Assembly: GCF_000317575.1 (NCBI RefSeq)
Contig: NC_019765.1
Location: 1 to 64,000, forward strand
DNA from: Stanieria cyanosphaera PCC 7437
GTDB lineage: Bacteria > Cyanobacteriota > Cyanobacteriia > Cyanobacteriales > Xenococcaceae
Direction of reading: 5' to 3'
Length of the DNA stretch: 64,000 nt
A model generated the notes under the pieces. That model made no database searches and had not been told where the DNA came from. It was given only the letters and a program-made list of their open reading frames with translations. The translations under genes and the position numbers were made by a program. Below are positions 1 to 6,817 of this stretch, in pieces (positions within the stretch are counted from its first letter, which is position 1; each line of letters opens with the position of its first letter).

Positions 1-1
1 G

Positions 2-118
2 TATTTTGACGTAGATGATATAGATAAAAAGGAAAAGTTATCGATAATTTTTCCAACCTGCGTAAATCCAAAAAATGAAAAAATGATGAAATTACTTTCT
101 TTCTTAAGTCATAAATGA
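2..118 (+). CDS. C-terminal end of a gene cut by the window edge
   Basis: An open frame enters from the left edge and ends at a TGA at 116-118, giving a 38-residue Lys/Asp-rich tail (starts YFDVDDIDKKEK, ends LSFLSHK). The composition looks like a real soluble protein tail, but no family can be recognised from so little. It could be a chance open frame. Confidence 0.3.
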   Translation, partial: YFDVDDIDKKEKLSIIFPTCVNPKNEKMMKLLSFLSHK

Positions 119-253
119 CAATTCATTCACGAGAAAGATGCGATCGCTATTCAATTTATGTAATTTTAATATCGTAGTCAGTTAAGCCATGCTGGATTCA
201 ACTGATCCTTCATGGTCTGGTTTTGGTTTCTGCGAATATCGAAAAACACAGGC

Positions 254-290
254 TTGACTCTCTAGTTAACCGTAAACTCTAGACTAGATC
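254..290 (+). promoter_or_regulatory. Possible MerR-type promoter of the glutaredoxin-MauE gene
   Basis: TTGACT at 254-259 is followed about 20 bp later by TAGACT, and the spacer holds an imperfect dyad (TCTCTAGTTAAC against GTAAACTCTAGA, about 9 of 12 positions). A -35 box with an over-long spacer filled by a dyad is typical of promoters controlled by metal-sensing MerR regulators. No merR gene is in the window, so this is inference. The rest of 119-318 shows nothing else recognisable. Confidence 0.3.
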
Positions 291-318
291 TAATTTAAAT
301 TAATACCGATAGATAAAT

Positions 319-1116
319 ATGAACAGTGCAATCTTAAAAAAAGAAAAAGTAAGATTATATCGAATGTCTACCCCCGAACACGAATGTCCTTGGGGATTGA
401 AAGCGGTGAATTTGCTCCAAGAAAAAGGCATCGAATTTGAAGACCATAAACTAAAATCGAAAGAAGAAACCGAAGCTTTTAAAGCCAAGCATAACGTTCA
501 AACTACACCTCAAATATTCTTCGGCGAAGAGAGAATTGGCGGATATACCGATTTAGCTGAAAAACTAGATGTAGAAGCTGAAGGAGCAGAATATTCTTAC
601 ACTCCCGTAATTGCCGTTTTTTCTAGTGCAGGACTAATGGCTTTGGCTACTGCGATGGGACTGACTGGGTTTATGGGCTTTTCCCTATCTCTGCTGGCTA
701 CCCTCAAGTTAATGGATATCGAATCTTTTGCCGAGAGTTTTGAGAAATACGACCTGATAACCCAGAAAATCAAACCTTACGCCAAAATATATCCTTTTGC
801 CGAACTTGCGATCGCTCTAGGATTCCTCTCTGGGGTTGCTCCAATAGCTACAGGTATTACTTCCTTATTCATTGGTGTTAGTGGCGGAATCTCGGTGATA
901 AAAGCTGTCTATATCGACAAATTAGCCCTCAACTGTGCTTGTGTGGGCGGTAATTCCAAAGCACCTTTAGGTATTGTCAGCTTCACCGAAAATGCGATTA
1001 TGGCAATTATGGGCGGTGTGTTGCTATTCAATACTTTTACAGGAGAAGCTGAAACAACCAAAATCAAAGAAGCCGAACCTGCTGCGATCGTTCGCTTACA
1101 AGAGGCTGTTAAATAG
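319..1116 (+). CDS. Glutaredoxin-MauE/DoxX-like membrane fusion protein
   Basis: 265 residues. The first 90 form a glutaredoxin-like domain: the redox motif region HECPWG near residues 21-26 keeps one cysteine of the usual pair, and TTPQIFF supplies the cis-proline loop. Residues about 95-245 are four hydrophobic helices of the MauE/DoxX kind, with a CAC cysteine pair near residues 201-203 facing a membrane edge. MauE-type proteins handle disulfide or redox chemistry at the membrane; such fusions often accompany heavy-metal genes in cyanobacteria. The next genes are a convergent metal-response two-component system. The start is the first ATG after a long AT-rich leader. A role in thiol redox during metal stress is inference. 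Confidence 0.75.
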   Translation: MNSAILKKEKVRLYRMSTPEHECPWGLKAVNLLQEKGIEFEDHKLKSKEETEAFKAKHNVQTTPQIFFGEERIGGYTDLAEKLDVEAEGAEYSYTPVIAVFSSAGLMALATAMGLTGFMGFSLSLLATLKLMDIESFAESFEKYDLITQKIKPYAKIYPFAELAIALGFLSGVAPIATGITSLFIGVSGGISVIKAVYIDKLALNCACVGGNSKAPLGIVSFTENAIMAIMGGVLLFNTFTGEAETTKIKEAEPAAIVRLQEAVK

Positions 1117-1146
1117 ATATAGTTAATATTTCCGACTATGATTGTC

Positions 1147-1178
1147 TTGACTCTCTAGCTGACTAGAGAGTTTATCTT
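1147..1178 (+). promoter_or_regulatory. Perfect 9-bp dyad: MerR-type promoter or terminator
   Basis: ACTCTCTAG (1150-1158) and CTAGAGAGT (1163-1171) form a perfect inverted repeat with a 4-nt centre. It sits between TTGACT (1147-1152) and TTATCT (1172-1177), a 19-bp spacer, which is the MerR-family arrangement. The same dyad followed by TTTATCTTTT also fits a Rho-independent terminator for the glutaredoxin gene ending at 1116. No gene lies downstream on this strand before the convergent kinase gene, which favours terminator or a leftover promoter. Confidence 0.5.
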
Positions 1179-1274
1179 TTAGAAGTAGCAAAAAGACAGC
1201 GAGGCAATTGTGGGTCATACTATGAATTCACAAAGCCCCTTAAAAGTATTTGTATCTCAAATAATTGCTGTTGT

Positions 1275-2618
1275 CTAACGATCTTGGGGTAGCCTCAAGA
1301 TGAAGTTGCTTCCCCGACCGATCTCACTTTCTACTTCTAAACTACCATGATGAGCCAGAGCGATCGCCTTGGCAATAGCTAACCCCAACCCAGAGCCACC
1401 CTTACTTCTGGAACGAGCCTTATCTACCCGATAAAAGCGGTCAAAGATACGCTTTTGTTCGTTTTTAGCAATACCAATACCCGTATCTCGAACAGAAATT
1501 ACCCCCTGATGATGTTCTTTTGTCAGACTAATAATGACCTTACCCCCTGCGGTCGTGTATTGAATCGCGTTAGTTACCAGATTAGTAATCAGACGATATA
1601 GCTGAGAGCGATCGCCGATTATTTCTAGTTGAGATACTTTGACTTGAGAAGCTAGTTCAATTTCTGAAGCCATAGCTAAGGCTGCCAAATCTTCTTCTAC
1701 TTCAATAATTAGGTTTGCCAGAGCAACTTTTTCTCTCTTTTGATGGGATTGATTACCGCTTATCTCTCCATCAATACGGCATAAAGTCAATAAATCTGCC
1801 ACCAAACTAGACAATCGCTTGTTCTGTCGCACGATCTTGCTTAAGGTATTTCGCGCTTCCGTTTCCGATAGGATAGGCAACATCAGATTAGATTGAGCCG
1901 TTGCTTGAATTGCTGCTAGAGGGGTTCTCAGTTCGTGGGCAGCATCGGCGGTAAACTGCTGCATTTGTCGATAAGACTGGTAAATAGGGCGGATTGCCAA
2001 TTCTGACAGCCACCAGCTAGCACCTGCTACTAATAACACAACTAAAGGTACTCCCAACAACAGCACCCATCTAACATTATCCACATAGCGATCGACATCT
2101 TGGAGACTTCTGCCGACTTGAAGATAACCCCAATTTTGACCTTGTTGAGTGTGCAAGAGAAAAGAAATTTGCTGATAGCGGATATTTTGAGAGTCAGTCA
2201 GAGTTTCCCATTGCTGTTGAGTGAGAATTTGAGGTAATTTCGGTTGCATTCCTGCCACTGCTACCAAATTTTCAGACAGATCGAATAAACGTAAATAATA
2301 TTTATCCTGTCCAATTACCCCTAACCGCAAAGATTGAAAACGGTCGGGGTTGTAACACCCTGTTTCTACAAGGCAGGTATTAGGTAATAACTCTTTGACT
2401 TCAGGTTCTATTTTCCCTGGTTGTTGGAGAACAGGTAACAGACTATCATGAAGAGTTCCAGCTACTGATTTTAGTTCTTGGTTGATGCTAATCTGATGGG
2501 CATGGGCAACTGCTTGATAAACTCCCACGGCACAGATTAATAAAATTATGCTGATGATCGTTGCATACCAGCTAGCTAGTCGCCAGCGCGATCGCTCAAA
2601 AAGTCGGTTTTGTTTCAC
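1275..2618 (-). CDS. Sensor histidine kinase, RppB/NrsS/CopS-like
   Basis: 447 residues. Two membrane helices (about 18-36 and 184-204) bracket a periplasmic sensor segment holding C82 and C88 (CLVETGC). The HisKA box FTADAAHELRTPL carries the phospho-acceptor H228; the HATPase part shows NLVTNAIQYT, DTGIGI and GGSGLGLAIA. Cyanobacterial kinases of this layout sense Ni (NrsS) or Cu (CopS) and phosphorylate an OmpR-type partner. The gene follows the response regulator by 23 bp and both face away from the efflux operon they probably control. The metal cannot be read from the sequence; neighbouring multicopper oxidase and DUF411 genes favour copper. Confidence 0.9.
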   Translation of the reverse strand: MKQNRLFERSRWRLASWYATIISIILLICAVGVYQAVAHAHQISINQELKSVAGTLHDSLLPVLQQPGKIEPEVKELLPNTCLVETGCYNPDRFQSLRLGVIGQDKYYLRLFDLSENLVAVAGMQPKLPQILTQQQWETLTDSQNIRYQQISFLLHTQQGQNWGYLQVGRSLQDVDRYVDNVRWVLLLGVPLVVLLVAGASWWLSELAIRPIYQSYRQMQQFTADAAHELRTPLAAIQATAQSNLMLPILSETEARNTLSKIVRQNKRLSSLVADLLTLCRIDGEISGNQSHQKREKVALANLIIEVEEDLAALAMASEIELASQVKVSQLEIIGDRSQLYRLITNLVTNAIQYTTAGGKVIISLTKEHHQGVISVRDTGIGIAKNEQKRIFDRFYRVDKARSRSKGGSGLGLAIAKAIALAHHGSLEVESEIGRGSNFILRLPQDR

Positions 2619-2641
2619 ATTGAGTTAAAGATCATTTTCAA

Positions 2642-3337
2642 TTATTTGACTGAGGAAACAGGCTGAAAACGATACCCTAGTCCGTATACGGTTTCCAGCA
2701 TCTCATCGCATCCATATTTAGCTAACTTGCGACGTAATAAACATATCTGGGCAGCTACTACATTACTGGGAGGTTCTGCACCAAATTCCCAAAGTCGTTC
2801 TAAAAGCTGTTCGCTGGTAACAATTTGATTGGAATGCTGCATAAAATACTCTAACAACTGAAACTCTTTTTTGGTAAGTAATACCTGTATTTCTCCCGAT
2901 TCTTCTTGCAACCAAAAAGTATTAGTACCGTAATCTAAACTGAGATTTCCTACTTGTAAGCGTTGGGGTTGTATTTGAGGGGTTCTTCTTTGTAAAGCTC
3001 TCAATCTTGCCAATAATTCGGGCATATCGAAGGGTTTAACTAAATAATCATCTGCCCCTGCATCCAAACCAACAATTTTATCATCCATGCTATCTTTCGC
3101 GGTAAGCATCAAAATTGGTAAAGATTTTTGCTGTTGCCTAATTTTTTTAATTAGTTCTATTCCCGATAAGCCAGGTAACAACCAGTCAAAAATTCCCAGA
3201 TGATATTCTTTGAGTTTAAAATAATCCCAAGCATCAAAACCATCTAATGCCCAGTCTACAACATGATTGTTGTTGTTCAAGCTCTGTTTGATAGCAGCCC
3301 CTAAATCTGGTTCATCTTCAACTAACAGAATTCTCAT
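2642..3337 (-). CDS. OmpR-family response regulator, RppA/CopR-like
   Basis: 231 residues. Receiver domain with the acidic pair at E7/D8/E9, phospho-acceptor D51 (FDWLLPG) and LVKPFD switch lysine; C-terminal winged helix from about 130 with the RRKLAKYG recognition region and VYGLGYRF wing. It is the partner of the kinase gene immediately downstream. Its own upstream region (3338-3450) contains a direct repeat matching those in front of the His-rich peptide gene and the efflux operon, which suggests that it activates all three units. The copper link rests on context. Confidence 0.92.
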   Translation of the reverse strand: MRILLVEDEPDLGAAIKQSLNNNNHVVDWALDGFDAWDYFKLKEYHLGIFDWLLPGLSGIELIKKIRQQQKSLPILMLTAKDSMDDKIVGLDAGADDYLVKPFDMPELLARLRALQRRTPQIQPQRLQVGNLSLDYGTNTFWLQEESGEIQVLLTKKEFQLLEYFMQHSNQIVTSEQLLERLWEFGAEPPSNVVAAQICLLRRKLAKYGCDEMLETVYGLGYRFQPVSSVK

Positions 3338-3396
3338 ATTTTTGGAATTAATCTTGCTTTTGACTAAACTTTTGATTATTGAGATAGTTAAGCGTT

Positions 3397-3429
3397 ATTT
3401 TGTCATAACTTTATGAAATTAAGATGAAA
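3397..3429 (-). promoter_or_regulatory. CopR-like direct repeat and promoter of the two-component operon
   Basis: On the minus strand TTTCAT-CTTAA-TTTCAT occupies 3429-3413, two half sites 11 bp apart. A -10-like CAAAAT lies at 3402-3397, 16 bp after the start of the second half site. The same geometry occurs at 3546-3580 and 4258-4292. OmpR-family activators bind such 11-bp-spaced direct repeats next to the -10 box. Confidence 0.6.
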
Positions 3430-3545
3430 AATAAGTTCTACTCTCTTACCAATTTTAGATTATCTATCTTTCAATAGTTCAATCTATGATTTAACTGGTA
3501 AACACTGTAGACACTTTTTACCAAAAAAGTAGTTAATATTTATCC

Positions 3546-3580
3546 GATTTCATTCTGATTTAATTTTTCCGAATTATAAA
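3546..3580 (+). promoter_or_regulatory. CopR-like direct repeat and promoter of the His-rich peptide gene
   Basis: TTTCAT-TCTGA-TTTAAT lies at 3548-3564 with TATAAA at 3575-3580, 16 bp after the second half site begins. The 22 bases from 3546 match those from 4258 with one mismatch. About 155 bases of leader separate the predicted start from the ATG at 3736; nothing else is evident in 3450-3735. Confidence 0.62.
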
Positions 3581-3735
3581 TAGATATATAGCGATGTTCA
3601 GGTTAACGAGATACAGTTCATTTCCTTGATTTTTGTTAATTGTTGATAGTTGATTGACAACAAGTAACTGATGATAGGTGTACCTCGCCTATTTGAAGAA
3701 AGCTATATCAACCCTTTTAAAATATTTAGGTACAT

Positions 3736-3975
3736 ATGAAAACTAAACTAACTCAGTCAATTTGTCTTGTAGGATTAGCATCTTTTTTTACGATTGCTTC
3801 TATATCAGTCAGTCAAGCACAAAATAGTCCTCAAAAACAACCTACTACTACCGATAGCCATTCCCATCATCAACAGCATCACAATAATCAAAAGCAAACC
3901 AACAATTCAGCTAGTCAACACCAAAATCATCAACAGCATCAATCAACTAATACTCAAAATTCGACAAAAAAATAG
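3736..3975 (+). CDS. Small exported His/Gln/Asn-rich peptide, probable metal binder
   Basis: 79 residues. A signal peptide (residues 1-28: KTK basic start, hydrophobic core, cleavage after SQA) is followed by a low-complexity mature part rich in His (13 or so), Gln and Asn, for example HSHHQQHHNN and HQNHQQHQ. Such segments bind Cu, Ni or Zn in the periplasm. It stands between the response regulator and the efflux operon, has its own CopR-like box and ends in a strong hairpin, so it is its own transcription unit. In position it recalls CopM of the Synechocystis cop cluster, but it shares no domain with it that I can see. Function is inferred from composition and context. Confidence 0.65.
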   Translation: MKTKLTQSICLVGLASFFTIASISVSQAQNSPQKQPTTTDSHSHHQQHHNNQKQTNNSASQHQNHQQHQSTNTQNSTKK

Positions 3976-4034
3976 ATTGCTATGAAAAATAATATTATTT
4001 ATTTAGCTAAACTATAGAACTACAACTTGAAAAT

Positions 4035-4069
4035 GATTTTCTAGGATTGGAAACCAATCCTAGAAAATC
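4035..4069 (+). terminator. Strong 16-bp hairpin after the His-rich peptide gene
   Basis: GATTTTCTAGGATTGG (4035-4050) pairs perfectly with CCAATCCTAGAAAATC (4054-4069) around an AAA loop. It lies 60 bases after the stop. There is no uridine run, so it may act as an RNA-end stabiliser as much as a terminator. The rest of the 3976-4300 gap is AT-rich without a recognisable gene. Confidence 0.6.
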
Positions 4070-4257
4070 AAATCCAATAATTGTTTACTTTGACATGAAT
4101 AAATAATCATTAATTGCATTATTAATTAAAAAATAAGGATATGGTTACCAAAATTTTAGTAATTTTAGTAATTGTAGTTTAAAGTATTTTAAATATTTGG
4201 CTTTTACTAATACCTTGTAGGTTCGGTAAAACTGAATATTATTGATTCAGAACAAGA

Positions 4258-4292
4258 GATTTCATCCTGATTTAATTTTCTTGTGCCATTCT
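4258..4292 (+). promoter_or_regulatory. CopR-like direct repeat and promoter of the efflux operon
   Basis: TTTCAT-CCTGA-TTTAAT lies at 4260-4276. CATTCT at 4287-4292 stands at the same 16-bp offset as the -10 hexamers of the two sister sites. It would start transcription near 4299, almost on the GTG at 4301, so translation may begin at a later ATG (4331 or 4412). Confidence 0.58.
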
Positions 4293-4300
4293 AGTTTAGT

Positions 4301-6169
4301 GTGAGTGCAGATAGTAAACAAGACGGTAGCATGACTGCGAACCCAAACGGTCGTCACGAGAGCTTAAATGAGATTCAACCCACGCGACCTTCTAAAAAAA
4401 CTCAAGAAGAAATGTCAGATAATAATGAGAATTTGTCCCATTATTCTCTCAACTCCGACGGCGTAACGGAAGACCTTACTTCCCATTCAATTACTGCAAC
4501 AGAAGAACTGAGAGAAATTGAATCTCAGAAAAAATCACCTTCAGGTTCATTTAGACTGGGAAAAACCCTTTTGGGACTGGGAGTTTTTGCCCTGCTGACG
4601 GGGAATATCCTGGTCTTAACCAATCATCTTAAGCCTTCTAGCTCGATGGCGGGTATGGAAGGAATGGATCATGGGGATATGTCTCACGATGAGATGATGG
4701 CGGTGGATGGTTCGTTTAACCCCCATCCCGTGCGGGTAGAAACCGTTAAACCCCAGGTGTTAGAAGCGAGCGTGAGCTATACGGGAACGATTAAACCCTA
4801 TGAAGAAATTATGGTTTATCCCCGTGTGGCAGGACAGCTAACTAATTACTCGGTTTATCCAGGCGATCGCGTTACCGCAGGACAACCCATAGCTACCTTA
4901 GATGCTTCAGAGTTGACTACAGGTGTAGCTGAAGCAGCAGCAGAGGTTAGCACGATGGAAACCGACCTGGAAATGAGCAAGATTGAGGTAGACGAACAGC
5001 GAAGCGCGATCGCCCAGATTGAAGCCGATCTCGACTATCTCAACCTGAAAAAAGACCGCTTTGCCCGACTGGTTAAGGATGGGGTAATTTCCCAAGATGA
5101 GTTTGATGTAGTCGATAGCGAAGTCAGAAGCAAAGAAGCTAACCTCAAGCAAGCACGGGTGAAATTAGCGCGGATGGAGGCACAGGTAACTAATAACCGT
5201 GCCAAGATTAATCAAGCCAAAGCTAAAGTCGATACTGCCAAGGTGATGCAGGGTTACACCACCATCACTTCTCCCATTTCGGGCATCGTCCAAGAACGGA
5301 ACGTCGATCCTGGGGTAGTGGTTCAACCGAGTATGGGCATCGTTCAAATCGGCAATTACAATCGGGTTCGCTTACAGGCTAATGTCGCCCAGAGTGATGC
5401 TGTAAATATTAATCCAGGGGCGACAGTAGTTGCTACTGTTCCTGGCAGTAACATTCCACCAATTAAAGGAAAAATTACCAGCATCTTTCCCCAAGCTAAC
5501 AGTCAAACTCGTACCGTAACGGTAGAGGCAGTTATCGATAATCCTGACGGACAATTGCTTTCTGGTAAGTTCCTCGAAATGAAGATTGTCACTGCCCGTA
5601 AGCCCAGTGCCATTACTGTTCCTCAAGCTGCGGTGGTGGAATTTCAAGACCAACCCTCAGTATGGGTAGTAGAAGGAGATACGGTAACAGCCCAACCCGT
5701 AACCTTGGAAATGTCAACGGGAGACAGAATAGAAATTACCAGTGGTTTAGAGTCGGAACAAGCGGTAGTAACTTCAGGACAACATCGCTTGGTAGAAAAT
5801 GCCCCCGTAGCGGTCATCAACCAGTCCGAACAATCTATCGCAATGAATAAAGCTGCTACTCAAGATATTCAAATCCAGTTAATCAGTCCCGACAATCGAC
5901 AAGTGACAATGGGGGATGCCCAATTAATACTAGAAGTGAAAGACAATCGGGGTCAACCTATAGAGGTAAAAGATTTAGAAGTTAGCGCGTCAATGCCGAT
6001 GAAAAACATGGCACCGATGACGGCAAAAGTAGAAGTTCAACCCGCAGACAAACCTGGTCGCTTTCAAGTTGATACCTATCTCAGCATGAAAGGGGACTGG
6101 ACGATTACGGCTCAAGTCAAAGACCCCAAGAATAAAGGTAAGCAAGAGTTTACCCTCAAAGTCCAATAA
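4301..6169 (+). CDS. RND efflux membrane fusion protein with C-terminal FixH/YtkA-like domain
   Basis: 622 residues from the GTG. A polar N-terminus of about 85 residues precedes one membrane helix (about 90-107); a Met/His-rich stretch (MAGMEGMDHGDMSHDEMM) follows. Then come the barrel-sandwich hybrid, a long alpha-hairpin (about 205-310, EAAAEV...QVTNNRAKINQAK), the HlyD lipoyl and beta-barrel parts, and from about 520 an extra beta-rich domain (IQIQLISPDN to FTLKVQ). It would join the inner-membrane pump encoded downstream to an outer-membrane channel. The extra domain is closely repeated as the next gene. The N-terminus before the helix is unusually long, and M38 (4412) is an alternative start. 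CusB/CopB-like by context. Confidence 0.88.
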   Translation: MSADSKQDGSMTANPNGRHESLNEIQPTRPSKKTQEEMSDNNENLSHYSLNSDGVTEDLTSHSITATEELREIESQKKSPSGSFRLGKTLLGLGVFALLTGNILVLTNHLKPSSSMAGMEGMDHGDMSHDEMMAVDGSFNPHPVRVETVKPQVLEASVSYTGTIKPYEEIMVYPRVAGQLTNYSVYPGDRVTAGQPIATLDASELTTGVAEAAAEVSTMETDLEMSKIEVDEQRSAIAQIEADLDYLNLKKDRFARLVKDGVISQDEFDVVDSEVRSKEANLKQARVKLARMEAQVTNNRAKINQAKAKVDTAKVMQGYTTITSPISGIVQERNVDPGVVVQPSMGIVQIGNYNRVRLQANVAQSDAVNINPGATVVATVPGSNIPPIKGKITSIFPQANSQTRTVTVEAVIDNPDGQLLSGKFLEMKIVTARKPSAITVPQAAVVEFQDQPSVWVVEGDTVTAQPVTLEMSTGDRIEITSGLESEQAVVTSGQHRLVENAPVAVINQSEQSIAMNKAATQDIQIQLISPDNRQVTMGDAQLILEVKDNRGQPIEVKDLEVSASMPMKNMAPMTAKVEVQPADKPGRFQVDTYLSMKGDWTITAQVKDPKNKGKQEFTLKVQ

Positions 6170-6204
6170 CTAACTTAATTCATTAACTATCAATTCAGCC
6201 AACC

Positions 6205-6639
6205 ATGAAAAAATTAATCTTAATTTTGCTTCCCCTAAGTTTACTGGCGATCGCTTGTAGTCCCGCCCAAAGCGATACTCAAACAACATCCCCTACTCCT
6301 ACTGAAACAGCACAAAACAAACAAGAAAGCACTGCTACTGTAAATTTAGTCAGTCCCGATCCTCAAGCCGAAATTCCGATGGGTGATGCGGAAATGATCT
6401 TAGAAGTAGTAGATAGCAATGGCAATCGAGTAAAAGTAGAAAATCTAGATGTCAGCGCAACTATGCCAATGGATGGCATGGAAGACATGATGGGTAAGGT
6501 AGAAGTTACCCCCGCAGACGAACCTGGTCGTTTCAAAGCGACTACTTATTTTGGAATGCAGGGTACTTGGAATGTAGTTGCCAGCGTCAAAGACCCTCAA
6601 TATCAGGCTCAACAAGAGTTTACTGTTGAAGTTAAGTAA
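6205..6639 (+). CDS. Lipoprotein with FixH/YtkA-like domain
   Basis: 144 residues. A lipoprotein signal ends in LAIAC (C18), followed by a Ser/Thr linker and one beta-rich domain from about 48 that closely parallels the C-terminal domain of the preceding membrane fusion protein (PMGDAEMILEV, ATMPMDGMEDMMGKVEV, PADEPGRF, WNVVASVKDP). Methionine clusters in the middle could bind copper(I). It sits 35 bp after the fusion-protein gene and before the pump gene, in the place where Synechocystis cop operons hold a small periplasmic protein. A role as periplasmic metal carrier to the pump is inference. Confidence 0.75.
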   Translation: MKKLILILLPLSLLAIACSPAQSDTQTTSPTPTETAQNKQESTATVNLVSPDPQAEIPMGDAEMILEVVDSNGNRVKVENLDVSATMPMDGMEDMMGKVEVTPADEPGRFKATTYFGMQGTWNVVASVKDPQYQAQQEFTVEVK

Positions 6640-6817
6640 TAAATTAAACTCTCAGCTTTTAACTGTCAGCCATTATTTATTTGGTTAATAGCAAATCAGT
6701 TTCCTTACCATTCCTGTAGAAAAAACATCTGAACGGGAAATTGAAAATCTCCCTGTTAGTAGGTTGGGTTAAATGAGATGGAAACCTAACCTAACTGTAA
6801 TCAATTGTGCTTTTTCC

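Noticed and set aside
1220-1276. 18-codon ORF downstream of the MerR-like dyad
   Set aside because: No ribosome site, no recognisable peptide and it runs into the kinase gene end.
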